Below are positions 53,804 to 64,000 of a stretch of 64,000 nucleotides of DNA, one piece after another. Below the pieces are notes generated by a model. It was not told the origin of the DNA. It was given only the letters and a program-made list of their open reading frames with translations, and made no database searches. Numbering within the stretch: position 1 is the first letter of the stretch; each line of letters starts with the position of its first letter. The stretch lies in assembly GCF_003957295.1 (NCBI RefSeq), contig NZ_RQPJ01000005.1, forward strand, positions 180,261 through 244,260, written 5' to 3'. Origin of the DNA: Arenibacter aquaticus (lineage in GTDB: Bacteria; Bacteroidota; Bacteroidia; Flavobacteriales; Flavobacteriaceae). Made by a program: the position numbers and the translations under genes.

Positions 53804-55660
53804 TTATTTCTTTCCCACCTTCTTTTGTTCCTCGGCCTGTTCCATCATCTCGCGCATTTTTCGTTGGAACTTATTTTCTTTCTTAGGTTTCTTTTTGTTT
53901 TCTTGGATCCGTGCATGGATCTTATCCTCATCCAAGATAAAGTTCTTGATGGCCAACATAATGAATATGGTAATTAAGTTAGACACAAAATAGTACAAAC
54001 TCAGTCCACTTGCATAGTTGTTGAAGAACACCAACATCATCAATGGGGATAAGTACATGATGAATTTCATATTGGGCATACCAGGCTGTGTCTGCATATT
54101 CTGACCGGTGGTCATCATCATATAGAAGAAGATAGCTACCGATGCCAATATAGGAAACAAACTTACGTGATCACCATAGAACGGAATGGTAAATGGCAGT
54201 TGTGCTATGGCATCATAGGAAGAAAGGTCATCTGCCCATAAAAAGGACTTCTGCCTTAGGGCAAAGGAAGTAGGGAAGAACATAAACAGCGCATAAAAAA
54301 TAGGCATCTGCAACAAGGCGGGTACACATCCGCTCATTGGGCTTACACCTGCTTTATTATACAATTTCATAGTCTCCTGCTGCTTTTTCATGGCATTGTC
54401 CTTATACTTCTCGTTAAGTTCCGTGATCTCCGGCTTTAGGACCTTCATTTTGGCCTGTGACAAATAAGACTTATAGGTTGCGGGAGACATTATTAACCTA
54501 ACCAAGATGGTCATCACTACAATAGCGATACCGAATGGCAGGAATGAACTTAAGAAGGTATAGACCGGAGTAAAGATATAACGGTTTATCCAACCAAAGA
54601 TACCCCATCCAAAAGGGATGGAATCTTCTAGACCCAATTCTTTATATTGTGCCAAAACCTTTACATCTGTAGGCCCGTAATACCAGTTAAAATTATAGGC
54701 CAATTCGCCACCTTTCATTTCCAATGGCACTTCTGAACTAAATTCCTTGGTATACTGTTGGGTATGGCTTTCTTCTTCAACCAGGTTTATAGAACTTAAC
54801 CTTGCCGTTTTAAAGGTATCTGAATAGGCGAGAATAGAACTAAAAAAATGCTGTCTATACGAAATCCATTTTACATCATCTTCCAATTCCTCATCCTCAC
54901 TACCCTCGGATAGCTTACTAATTTTATCATCGTCATGGTTATAGGTAACCCTTGTATAGCGATTTTCGTACTGAATACTTTTAGAATGTCTTATTCCCTT
55001 TAGATCCCAATCCAAATTAATGGGTTTGGAACTGTTGACCACCCCGTTAAGACCTTGGGAACGCACGGTAAAACCTAGAAGATATTCTCCCGGTTTCATC
55101 TCATATCGGAATTCCAAAAACCTATCGGACGCCACCTTAGCTTTCATGGAAAGCACTTGATTGTCCCCTGATTGGGAGAGTGAAGGTTCAAAAAAGAGAT
55201 CATTGGTATTCAGCACCCGATTATCCGATGTTGAAAAAGTAAGCCCAAAATTAGCATTACCATCTTTTACCAAATAAACTGGAATGGAATCATAGGTTAC
55301 ATAACCTTTCATTTTTGCCTCAACGATCTGCCCTCCCTTGTTGTTGATCTCCAAATAAAGCACATCGTTCTCCAGAACGGTAGTTCCTTCTTTGGGAGCT
55401 GTATAACCAAAGGCCCCTATGGCACTTTTATAACTTGCCACGGCAGTTGAATCTTGTAGGTCTATACTTTGGTAAGTGGTACTTTCTTCTTGTTTAGCAT
55501 TTGCCTCCTCCTTTTGGGCGGCTTCCAACTGCTCCTGTTCTGCCTTCTGCGCTTCCAGCTCTTCCGGTGTTGGCTGGTTTTGCCAAAACATAAAAATAAG
55601 AATCCCAAAAATCAGTACAAAGCCGATAATGGTATTAATATCCAATTTTTTTTCTTCCAT
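53804..55660 (-). CDS. yidC: Membrane protein insertase YidC
   Basis: A 618-residue Oxa1/YidC insertase that inserts and folds inner-membrane proteins with or without SecYEG. It has an N-terminal helix (TIIGFVLIFGILIFMFWQNQ), a Gln/Glu-rich linker, a large periplasmic beta domain (~95-345) and a C-terminal five-helix core (MSPATYKSYLSQAKMKVLKP, then GCVPALLQMPIFYALFMFFP). The C terminus is strongly basic (RIQENKKKPKKENKFQRKMR), as in Bacteroidota YidC, where it can contact the ribosome. It follows pyrG on the same strand but has its own promoter and terminator. Confidence 0.96.
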   Translation of the reverse strand: MEEKKLDINTIIGFVLIFGILIFMFWQNQPTPEELEAQKAEQEQLEAAQKEEANAKQEESTTYQSIDLQDSTAVASYKSAIGAFGYTAPKEGTTVLENDVLYLEINNKGGQIVEAKMKGYVTYDSIPVYLVKDGNANFGLTFSTSDNRVLNTNDLFFEPSLSQSGDNQVLSMKAKVASDRFLEFRYEMKPGEYLLGFTVRSQGLNGVVNSSKPINLDWDLKGIRHSKSIQYENRYTRVTYNHDDDKISKLSEGSEDEELEDDVKWISYRQHFFSSILAYSDTFKTARLSSINLVEEESHTQQYTKEFSSEVPLEMKGGELAYNFNWYYGPTDVKVLAQYKELGLEDSIPFGWGIFGWINRYIFTPVYTFLSSFLPFGIAIVVMTILVRLIMSPATYKSYLSQAKMKVLKPEITELNEKYKDNAMKKQQETMKLYNKAGVSPMSGCVPALLQMPIFYALFMFFPTSFALRQKSFLWADDLSSYDAIAQLPFTIPFYGDHVSLFPILASVAIFFYMMMTTGQNMQTQPGMPNMKFIMYLSPLMMLVFFNNYASGLSLYYFVSNLITIFIMLAIKNFILDEDKIHARIQENKKKPKKENKFQRKMREMMEQAEEQKKVGKK

Positions 55661-55735
55661 CTAAAGTTTACTTTTAAAAAATATTACCGCAAGGTATGCA
55701 ACCTATCAAGGTTCCTAACAGCTTGATTAAGCGTG

Positions 55736-55769
55736 CAAATATACACCCAAATGTGTTGTTTATGCCAAA
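55736..55769 (-). promoter_or_regulatory. yidC promoter (-33/-7)
   Basis: On the minus strand TTTG (55766-55769) and TATATTTG (55736-55743) are 22 bp apart, within the accepted Bacteroidota range. Transcription should start near 55729, giving a ~70-nt leader. Confidence 0.6.
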
Positions 55770-55780
55770 CTGACACTAGT

Positions 55781-57403
<1,623 letters not shown>

Positions 57404-57460
57404 TTAGGTTGAATTCGTAACGCGAGCAAAAATACGAATTGCTGGCACAATTCACGGGTA

Positions 57461-57694
57461 TTACTGAGGAAAATCTTTTTGAATTTTTCTAATTAGACCT
57501 TCCAGTCCGTTTATTTTAATTTCCAACATGGCCCTTAACATTATTCCAAGCTTACCTTCTGGAAATCCACTTTGCTGAAACCACACCAAATAGGGTTCAG
57601 GAAGCTCTACCAAATACCTACCTTTAAATTTACCGAATGGCATTCTGTAGTGTGCCAATTCCAATAGCTGTTTTTTATCCGGAACTATATTCAT
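57461..57694 (-). CDS. DUF3820 small protein
   Basis: A 77-residue protein with the DUF3820 signature MPFGKFKGRYLVELPEPYLV and FPEGKLG. These short basic proteins resemble the module found in some nuclease-associated proteins, but no activity is established. I chose the ATG at 57694 (MNIVPDKKQLLEL); the frame extends to 57721 without family-like sequence. It lies 63 bp upstream of pyrG on the same strand. Confidence 0.8.
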   Translation of the reverse strand: MNIVPDKKQLLELAHYRMPFGKFKGRYLVELPEPYLVWFQQSGFPEGKLGIMLRAMLEIKINGLEGLIRKIQKDFPQ

Positions 57695-58011
57695 ATCCAA
57701 TATTCCCTTCAAAGATAACACCTTCCCCGACTAATAAAACAAGAAGCAACATACTAAAGCCATATTTAGATCCTACTTTAACATTCCAAACCATAATTAG
57801 GAATTATTAAATGGAATCCCCTATCTTTATACACGTACAATTTACGTTTATAAAACCCTGCTTAAATGTACACTCAGCCTAAAAAAAATGAATTTATTTT
57901 TTTGCAGACACGTTCGTATTACATAGCTAATTATGATACCTGCAACCTATTTCTTTTTTTTAGATGCGACTTAGAAAATACCTTTAAAAAACAGAAGTTA
58001 AAGTTAACAAA
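57695..58011 (+). other. Non-coding divergent interval
   Basis: These 317 bp separate the DUF3820 gene from the isomerase gene. The stretch is AT-rich, with T-runs at about 57894-57904 and 57953-57961. I see no hairpin, no exact TAnnTTTG box and no small gene. Confidence 0.4.
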
Positions 58012-58878
58012 ATGAAACGAAGAACATTTATAGGGACTTCAGCTGCCGCCTCGGTTGGTATGCTGGCCTGCAAAACTGGTAATGCAATGGACAAGGAAGA
58101 AACAGAAACAAAATTAAAGAACAACATAGACCACAGCGTTTGTTATTGGTGTTATGGTAGTATCCCCTTGGAGGATTTTCTTAAATCTCTCAATGAACTG
58201 GGCATAAAAAATGTTGATCTTATTGGACCAAAAGATTGGCCACTATTAAAGAAGTACAATATTAATTCCTCTATGTGCAATGGGGCTGAAATTAGCCTTA
58301 CAGAAGGATGGAACGACCCTCAATATCATGACACCCTTATTAAGAATTACACCGAAATGATTCCAAAAGTGGCCGAGGCAGGCTACACCAACCTTATTTG
58401 TTTTAGTGGTAATCGCCGAGGAATGGACGATGCAGTGGGTCTTCAGAATTGTGTGGACGGATTAAAACAGATAATGCCCTTGGCAGAAAAACACGGCGTA
58501 GTAATACAAATGGAACTATTGAACTCCAAAGTAAACCATGAGGACTATATGTGCGACCATACAGAATGGGGCGTAGCCCTTTGCAAAAAACTGGGATCGG
58601 ACAATTTTAAACTCTTATATGACATTTACCATATGCAAATTATGGAAGGTGACATTATACGTAACATACAAGACTACCACCAATACTTTGGACACTACCA
58701 CACTGGGGGCAATCCGGGAAGAAACGAAATAAACGAAACCCAAGAGCTTTATTACCCTGCCATCATGAAGGCTATTGTGGCTACTGGATACAAAGGGCAT
58801 GTAGCCCAGGAATTTATTCCTACCTGGGACGATAAGATAGCTGCCCTTAAAGAAGGTGTTACTATTTGTGATGTTTAA
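58012..58878 (+). CDS. Tat-exported TIM-barrel isomerase (hydroxypyruvate isomerase-like)
   Basis: A 288-residue protein with a twin-arginine start (KRRTFIGTSAAASVG) followed by a possible lipobox MLAC at residues 17-20, so it may be a Tat-dependent lipoprotein. The mature part belongs to the AP-endonuclease-2-like xylose isomerase/TIM barrel fold, closest to hydroxypyruvate isomerase. Metal ligands are expected at Glu in VIQMELLNSK, Asp/His in LLYDIYHMQIMEGD, His in YFGHYHTGGNPGR and Glu in AQEFIPTW. In Bacteroidota such exported barrels accompany 3-keto-sugar metabolism; the substrate is not shown here. It is monocistronic. Confidence 0.83.
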   Translation: MKRRTFIGTSAAASVGMLACKTGNAMDKEETETKLKNNIDHSVCYWCYGSIPLEDFLKSLNELGIKNVDLIGPKDWPLLKKYNINSSMCNGAEISLTEGWNDPQYHDTLIKNYTEMIPKVAEAGYTNLICFSGNRRGMDDAVGLQNCVDGLKQIMPLAEKHGVVIQMELLNSKVNHEDYMCDHTEWGVALCKKLGSDNFKLLYDIYHMQIMEGDIIRNIQDYHQYFGHYHTGGNPGRNEINETQELYYPAIMKAIVATGYKGHVAQEFIPTWDDKIAALKEGVTICDV

Positions 58879-58898
58879 CAAACACCATCAACTTATTG

Positions 58899-58984
58899 GA
58901 CTGTCCTAAACTTTTCAATTACAGATTCGGCATAGGCATTGAAGATGCTGCTTGGTTTGAACCCATAATAGGTTTAGGACAGTC
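58899..58984. repeat. 13-bp inverted repeats 60 bp apart (possible IS remnant or terminator)
   Basis: GACTGTCCTAAAC at 58899-58911 recurs in perfect inverse as GTTTAGGACAGTC at 58972-58984. The right copy is followed by TTTTACTTT. The arms look like insertion-sequence terminal repeats, and the 86-bp span could be a deletion derivative or MITE; a large-loop terminator for the preceding isomerase gene is the alternative. No target-site duplication was found. Confidence 0.5.
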
Positions 58985-59146
58985 TTTTACTTTACCTCCC
59001 AAAGCTTTGTTTCCGTTTCCAGGACACAAAGATGCAATTACCTCAAAAGAAAAACCATTGGACCCTAAAGGACTTTGCAGGAAAAGCTATAACCATTTAC
59101 ACCGATTCTTGCTACTTAGAGATGGGGTATAATGGATGCTGTTCCT

Positions 59147-59551
59147 TTATAGCTCCCAAGAAAAAGAGATATCCCTAATAATATCTGGATGCAGACTATA
59201 ATGGACAGGACAGGTATTTGCAGTATGTTCCAGGATCTTCCTATCCTTTTCCGAGATATTGGCCGGCAATCTAAACAATACCTCTATTCTGGAAATACGC
59301 CTGGGGTTAGCTTCCATATGTTTTGTCACTTCGGCCGTAGTATGGGCAAGGTCTACATTAAGATTATTGGCCTTAATACCCATTACCGTAAGCATACAGC
59401 TGGCCAAACCAGTAGCAACCGTATCTGTTGGGGAAAAAGCCTGTCCCAACCCATTATTATCCAAAGGGGCGTCTGTAATAAAGGTATTTCCAGAACCAAG
59501 GTGTTCACATTTTGTACGGAGTCCGCCGGTATAAGTAACTTTAGAAGTCAT
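59147..59551 (-). CDS. OsmC-family peroxide-reducing protein
   Basis: A 134-residue OsmC/Ohr-like protein. The two redox cysteines are in GLASCMLTVMGI and HTANTCPVHYSL, and the segment NGLGQAFSPTDTVATGLASC is family-typical. The enzyme reduces organic hydroperoxides as a homodimer. Sequence suggests the YhfA-like subgroup rather than Ohr. It begins 8 bp after the LysM gene stop, so it is probably co-transcribed with it. Confidence 0.88.
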   Translation of the reverse strand: MTSKVTYTGGLRTKCEHLGSGNTFITDAPLDNNGLGQAFSPTDTVATGLASCMLTVMGIKANNLNVDLAHTTAEVTKHMEANPRRISRIEVLFRLPANISEKDRKILEHTANTCPVHYSLHPDIIRDISFSWEL

Positions 59552-59559
59552 AATATAAA

Positions 59560-61752
59560 TTAGTCCTTAAGCTCGGTAACCCTCATATTCTCAAAACCGA
59601 GAATATAGGACGCCATATTAAAATATCCAGAGGTCCTATCCTTCGTAAAGTTAAATTTGTTACCACTATACTCAGTCTCCCCTATGAGTTTTGACGCCTT
59701 AACCAAATCGTTTTTATAGGCAAGTTTTAGCAATAGATCCAGCGTAATATCAAACCCTCTCACGGCATAGGCATCTGGATCTGCGCCAAACTTCTTCCTA
59801 TACATTTTAGCAAACGCATTATTTCCTATCTCCCTGGATGCGGAGGGATATGCAAATCTAAGATTGGAAAGATGCGAATACGACACTACCTCACTATCAA
59901 AAGCCTTGTTCTTATCCGTGGTCATAAGCCGTATACCTACTTCCTCTGTAATAAGCGAATTGAGCAAGGACCCAACATGGTAGACCACATTGGCTTGATC
60001 GGTTTCCAAAAACACCCAATTTTCAACCTCCGCTGAAAGCAACTGGGAAATTTTTTCAATATCTACCGTTCTATCCTCTTTCAAGGTCACAATCTTGGCC
60101 CCTGGAAACCTCATGAGCAAAGTAGATTCTATAGGTTTATTCTTTTGGTCGGCTATAATAATAATATTTTCCTCTGTCCTTATTCCTTCCACATAGCTCA
60201 TCATATGTTCCTGCAGCACATTTTCCGTAGGCATGGCAAAAAACACATTGCTTAAACTTAGGTCACTTTTTTCGGTCAATGGTGCCACAACTGGTACACC
60301 ATATTCTGCTGCCTGCAGTGCTACCTCTTTGAGTGATTGCGGTTCCAGAGGCCCAAAAATGGCAGAAAGATTCATCAAATTTTCCCCCTGCATAAGACTT
60401 TTGGTCCTATTTCTATTCAATTGGGTGTCATAGGTCTTAACATCTACAGAAATCCCTAATTTAGCTATGGAATCCAATGCTATCATCGCTCCGGAATACA
60501 GCCCTAGACTATACCTTACATCTTTTCTGTTTTCAATGGCATTCTTTGCTGACACATCATCACTTAGGTTCAACCTATCCAAACGGAAAGGCAAAAGAAA
60601 CAACAGCTTTGGTTTGTTCATGCTGTTAATACTATCCACCAAATTGATCTTATCCAAAATCAGCGCATTTTTAACATCAAAATCCCCTGTTTGATCCTTG
60701 GGCAGCTTAAGCACCATTCCGGCCTTTAATCCTTCCTTTAGTTCTGGATTAAGTTCCAACAATTCCTCATAGGTAACCCCAAGCTTACGGGTAAGGGAAA
60801 ATGCAGTTTGTTTTGGTTTTACCTCATAAAAATTATAGTTGACTATATTGACCTCTCCGGTCTGTGTCTTTTTCACGGGTATTCTTAGCACCATTCCTTC
60901 CTTTAGTCCTCCTCTTTCCTTGATCTCTGGATTTAAGGCCATTAATTCATCGGCAGTTAAGCCAAACTTCTTTTCCAGACTGTAAAAAGTCTGCTTTGGG
61001 GGAACAGTATAGGAGTTGTACAACTGGGTTTCCTGTTCTTTTATGGAACTACCCAATATTCTTGGCAATAAAAGCTCTTGACCACTGGACAAGTAGTCTG
61101 TAATTTTTGATAAGTTGGGGTTAAGCACCAAAAGGCTATCAATTGTTATTCCATACTTATGTGCAATACTCCAACGTGTTTCCTTGGGTTGCACGGTATA
61201 CACCTCATAGTCCTCCTCATTATACTTGCTCTCGGAAACGTCATTATTTTTGTATCTAGGTATCTTAAGAATCATACCTTTCTTAAGCTGAACCGAATAA
61301 AGCTCCTTATTATAACGTTTTAATTGGTCTTCCGTAATATTATACCGCTTGGCAATACCAAATAAGGTTTCCTTTCTTCTGGTCCTATGCGAACTGTAGC
61401 CTATAGGCTCTTTTGGCCCTTGCTTGACGTCTTTACCTTCCAAGGCCAACAGAAGTGCCTTTACGCCAGCGCCATTATCCCCTTCTATGGTATCGGTACT
61501 TTTTTCTACTACCGCCACATTTGCTTTGGAAGCGGGAATAACCAGAATGGTATTGGCCTTAATGGCCTTTCCTTTTTTTACCTCCTTGTTATAATTTAAT
61601 ATTGACTGCTCTGTAATCCCATATTGTTTTGCGATACTCTCCAATGTCTCCCCTTTCTTTACGGAATGGGTAGTAAATTTTTGGGCTAGCGCACTAAAGC
61701 TCACCAACATTAAGAATAATGTTGTAAATATTACTTTTCTATATATTTTCAC
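59560..61752 (-). CDS. Five-LysM protein with periplasmic-binding-like C-terminal domain
   Basis: A ~730-residue exported protein. The signal peptide is KVIFTTLFLMLVSFSALAQ. Five LysM repeats follow (~25-370), each ending in a [LV]xIP/KLP strand: HSVKKGETLESIAKQYGIT, HRTRRKETLFGIAKRYNIT, YTVQPKETRWSIAHKYGIT, YTVPPKQTFYSLEKKFGLT and YEVKPKQTAFSLTRKLGVT. The last ~340 residues resemble a type-1 periplasmic-binding fold (IFGPLEPQSLKEVALQAAEY, VPVVAPLTEKSDLS). I chose GTG 61752 as start because it places the signal peptide at the N terminus; ATG 61815 is the alternative. The combination recalls the LpoA-type activator fold, but the function is unknown. Confidence 0.8.
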   Translation of the reverse strand: MKIYRKVIFTTLFLMLVSFSALAQKFTTHSVKKGETLESIAKQYGITEQSILNYNKEVKKGKAIKANTILVIPASKANVAVVEKSTDTIEGDNGAGVKALLLALEGKDVKQGPKEPIGYSSHRTRRKETLFGIAKRYNITEDQLKRYNKELYSVQLKKGMILKIPRYKNNDVSESKYNEEDYEVYTVQPKETRWSIAHKYGITIDSLLVLNPNLSKITDYLSSGQELLLPRILGSSIKEQETQLYNSYTVPPKQTFYSLEKKFGLTADELMALNPEIKERGGLKEGMVLRIPVKKTQTGEVNIVNYNFYEVKPKQTAFSLTRKLGVTYEELLELNPELKEGLKAGMVLKLPKDQTGDFDVKNALILDKINLVDSINSMNKPKLLFLLPFRLDRLNLSDDVSAKNAIENRKDVRYSLGLYSGAMIALDSIAKLGISVDVKTYDTQLNRNRTKSLMQGENLMNLSAIFGPLEPQSLKEVALQAAEYGVPVVAPLTEKSDLSLSNVFFAMPTENVLQEHMMSYVEGIRTEENIIIIADQKNKPIESTLLMRFPGAKIVTLKEDRTVDIEKISQLLSAEVENWVFLETDQANVVYHVGSLLNSLITEEVGIRLMTTDKNKAFDSEVVSYSHLSNLRFAYPSASREIGNNAFAKMYRKKFGADPDAYAVRGFDITLDLLLKLAYKNDLVKASKLIGETEYSGNKFNFTKDRTSGYFNMASYILGFENMRVTELKD

Positions 61753-61881
61753 AAGTATATATTTTTTTGTTCTATCTAATATAAGCCAATTATAGGGATA
61801 CAAGCAAAACTCCACAAAGCATCCCTTTATAACAATAGGGTCTCAACAGTAACCAAAACAGGGGTTTCTAAGGACACTCCC

Positions 61882-63414
61882 TTATTCCCACTCTATGGTA
61901 GCTGGTGGCTTGGAACTAATATCGTATACCACCCTATTTACACCTCTCACTTTATTAATAATATCGTTGGAGGTTTTTTGCAAGAACTCATAGGGTAAAT
62001 TCACCCAATCGGCCGTCATACCATCGGTACTTTCCACGGCCCGTAAAGCCACACATTTTTCATAGGTCCTTTCATCTCCCATCACACCAACACTATTAAC
62101 CGGCAAAAGCATTGCTCCGGCCTGCCAAACCCTGTCATAAAGCCCCCATTCCTTTAGGCCGTTTATAAAGATAGCATCTACTTCCTGTAGTATTGCCACT
62201 TTTTCTGCGGTTATATCCCCAAGGATTCGGATTGCCAATCCAGGCCCAGGAAAAGGGTGCCTACCTAGTAATTCCTTGTTGATACCCATGCTGGCTCCTA
62301 CTCTTCTCACCTCATCCTTGAACAACATACGCAACGGCTCTACGACCTTCAATTTCATATAATCTGGCAAACCACCTACATTGTGATGGCTTTTTATAGT
62401 TGCCGAAGGCCCTCCTGTAGCAGAAACAGATTCTATTACATCTGGGTAAATAGTACCCTGCGCCAACCATTTTGCATCTTCCACTAGGTGTGATTCATCA
62501 TCAAAAACCTCAATAAAAACCCTACCAATGGCCTTTCTCTTTTTTTCGGGATCGCTTTCCCCTGCCAAACTATCCAAAAAGCGTGCCGAAGCGTCTACCC
62601 CTTTAACATTAAGTCCCATTCCCTTGTATTGATCCAATACAGACTGGAATTCATTCTTTCTTAGCAAGCCGTTGTTTACAAAAATACAATGCAGGTGTTT
62701 CCCTATTGCCTTGTGGAGTAATACGGCCGCAACGGTAGAGTCTACACCCCCGGACAATCCTAAAATTACTTTTTCATTGCCAATTTTTTCTTTCAATTCG
62801 GCAACAGTGGTCTCCACAAATGAATCCGGAGTCCAGGTCTGGGCTACCCCAGCTATGCGTACCAAGAAGTTCTCCAACAATTTTTTACCGTCTGTAGTAT
62901 GATATACCTCTGGGTGAAATTGAATAGCATAGGTTTCTTCATGCTCCAATTTATAAGCTGCATTCTCCACATCATGGGTACTTGCCAATTTATAAGCTCC
63001 AGTAGGCAAAGCTTTTATAGTATCACTATGGCTCATCCATACTTGACTGCCTTCTGATATTCCGTCAAAAAACAATTCCCCATCCTTTATATAGGAGAGG
63101 TTTGCCCTTCCGTACTCCCTAGTATTGGAAGGAGATACATTACCACCGTTAAAATGTGCCAAATACTGGGCACCATAACACACGGCCAAAACAGGTACTT
63201 TGCCCTTGATCTGTGATAAATCTGGATGTGGGGCATCTTCTGCCCGTACCGAAAAGGGAGAACCTGAAAGGATCACAGCCTTGTATTCGGACAGGTCGTC
63301 TGGCAAATGGTTATACGGTTTAATTTCGCAGAATATATTGAGTTCCCTGACCCTTCTAGCGATGAGCTGCGTATATTGGGAACCAAAATCTAATATGAGG
63401 ACGTTATTTTGCAT
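61882..63414 (-). CDS. guaA: GMP synthase (glutamine-hydrolysing)
   Basis: A 510-residue enzyme making GMP from XMP. The N-terminal glutamine amidotransferase has Cys in [14 protein letters not shown] and His/Glu in [10 protein letters not shown]. The ATP pyrophosphatase domain has the PP loop [17 protein letters not shown], and the C-terminal dimerisation domain ends [11 protein letters not shown] chose ATG 63414 ([11 protein letters not shown]), the usual family start, over the open frame to 63486. TATTTTTG (minus, 63418-63425) lies immediately before this ATG, so the mRNA may be nearly leaderless if that is the promoter. Confidence 0.97.
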   Translation of the reverse strand: MQNNVLILDFGSQYTQLIARRVRELNIFCEIKPYNHLPDDLSEYKAVILSGSPFSVRAEDAPHPDLSQIKGKVPVLAVCYGAQYLAHFNGGNVSPSNTREYGRANLSYIKDGELFFDGISEGSQVWMSHSDTIKALPTGAYKLASTHDVENAAYKLEHEETYAIQFHPEVYHTTDGKKLLENFLVRIAGVAQTWTPDSFVETTVAELKEKIGNEKVILGLSGGVDSTVAAVLLHKAIGKHLHCIFVNNGLLRKNEFQSVLDQYKGMGLNVKGVDASARFLDSLAGESDPEKKRKAIGRVFIEVFDDESHLVEDAKWLAQGTIYPDVIESVSATGGPSATIKSHHNVGGLPDYMKLKVVEPLRMLFKDEVRRVGASMGINKELLGRHPFPGPGLAIRILGDITAEKVAILQEVDAIFINGLKEWGLYDRVWQAGAMLLPVNSVGVMGDERTYEKCVALRAVESTDGMTADWVNLPYEFLQKTSNDIINKVRGVNRVVYDISSKPPATIEWE

Positions 63415-64000
63415 GGGCAAAAATAGTAATTTGAAATTTTTGTAAAAGTATCTTTCCAGTTTATTAATCACAAAACTTATAAACATACCATATATCGCCT
63501 ACCAAAAATCACACGCAATTACATGGAAAAACCTATAAATCAAGCCAGTCCACAATTACACATGCAATACACCACCCCTGATTTTTTTTTAGAAACAACT
63601 TTTAATTTTGGCAGTTAGGTGAAACCATCATTTTTTAACTGACCATAGGATTAGGTTACCAACCACAAGAACTGCCAATACCCCTGCCGAAGCATAGGTA
63701 TAAAACGGTCAATTATATATAATGTAATGTTTTATTGAAAATTGTACCAGAATAGGTATCACAAGAAATAAAGGAAAGTCAATTCAAAGAGGTCCCGGCA
63801 CAAAAAAGGCCCGGTAACCAACCGGGCCAAACTAATCAAACTAACCTAAACCAATCAACTACTATTAACCACTCATAATTCTTTGAAATTTATTTTCAAT
63901 TTCATAGCAATTTATAAGTATAACAACTAAGAAATGAAATACCCTACTCCCACTTTTATTTTTTATCTTTAGTGAACCAAAAAAAAAAAAAAAAAAAAAA
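63415..64000. other. Non-coding right edge
   Basis: I find no gene over these 586 bp. The minus strand between 63708 and 63628 is a 26-codon open stretch encoding a hydrophobic helix (YASAGVLAVLVVGNLILWSV) ending in TGA, with no start codon. A 9-bp inverted repeat (TTGGCAGTT at 63608-63616, AACTGCCAA at 63670-63678) overlaps it. The window ends in 22 A (63979-64000). Confidence 0.5.
63808..63828 (-). terminator. Terminator without assigned gene
   Basis: GGCCCGGT (63808-63815) pairs with ACCGGGCC (63821-63828) around a 5-nt loop. On the minus strand the stem is followed by six T. The gene or RNA it terminates must lie to its right, where no coding frame is visible within the window. Confidence 0.7.

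Noticed and set aside
58896..59132. 78-codon + strand open frame between the isomerase and OsmC genes
   Set aside because: It spans both arms of the inverted repeat, has no recognisable domain, and looks like chance or IS-remnant sequence.
59032..59178. 48-codon + strand frame (MQLPQKKNHWTLKDFAGK...)
   Set aside because: Its residue composition is plausible, but it overlaps the 3' end of OsmC by 32 bp, has no visible promoter and no recognised family.

Overview
The window looks like chromosomal DNA of a marine-type member of the Flavobacteriaceae (phylum Bacteroidota). Supporting signs are the AT-rich composition, Bacteroidota-type promoters (a TAnnTTTG -7 box, in the best cases with a TTTG -33 box), few Shine-Dalgarno sequences, a six-domain ribosomal protein S1, a subtilase with a type IX secretion tail, UMF1-family MFS, DUF3820, DUF4097 and EboA-like proteins, and MnmA, GuaA, PyrG and YidC of typical Bacteroidota length. 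I do not assign a genus. I see no rRNA, tRNA, CRISPR array, prophage or intact insertion sequence. Most of the window is ordinary core chromosome.

Layout. 1-5.2 kb: the end of an extracellular sugar-oxidation operon (a DUF1080/PA14 protein cut by the window edge, then a sorbosone-dehydrogenase-like cytochrome c protein), a solitary EboA-like gene and the tRNA hydroxylase miaE. 5.2-9.4 kb (minus strand): pdxH, sixA, ppk1, ppx, a polyphosphate operon with a translationally coupled histidine phosphatase. 9.6-12.6 kb (minus): pyrR, pyrB, a small STAS-like gene, then rnz. 12.8-18.8 kb: rpsA with a good promoter, leader and terminator, a Kbp-like LysM protein, cmk and lon. 19-21.2 kb: an ECF sigma factor, a membrane-anchored putative anti-sigma factor and a DUF4097 surface protein, with overlapping ends. 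21.4-28.1 kb (minus): a UMF1 transporter, an M48 lipoprotein protease, a GH31 alpha-glucosidase and glgB. 28.3-33.1 kb: a lipoprotein with a short collagen-like stalk, a lipoprotein MsrB, lpdA, a DUF3817 protein, and aroQ and xerD back to back. 33.1-38.9 kb: a type II NADH dehydrogenase, a second ECF cassette, plsC, a Nudix CoA pyrophosphatase, a cyclophilin lipoprotein and a TRIC-type channel.

38.9-45.9 kb carries the most system-like locus: an RDD protein divergent from spoIIM, a multi-spanning membrane protein, DUF4129, DUF4350, MoxR ATPase and DUF58. The + strand genes are tightly packed or overlap. From memory, the same set of families recurs in distant phyla, including mycobacteria around moxR2, and no biochemical role is established. 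It is my main candidate for an under-described system.

46-64 kb: a TPR protein; a GAF/histidine-kinase gene broken by what looks like one missing C in a C-run; the operon mnmA, T9SS subtilase, nitronate monooxygenase; yidC; pyrG; a DUF3820 protein; a Tat-exported TIM-barrel isomerase; OsmC; a protein with five LysM domains and a substrate-binding-like domain; guaA; and about 0.6 kb of largely non-coding DNA ending in a run of 22 A. Nucleotide biosynthesis genes (pyrR, pyrB, cmk, pyrG, guaA) and envelope-biogenesis genes (yidC, plsC, LysM proteins) recur through the window but sit in separate transcription units.
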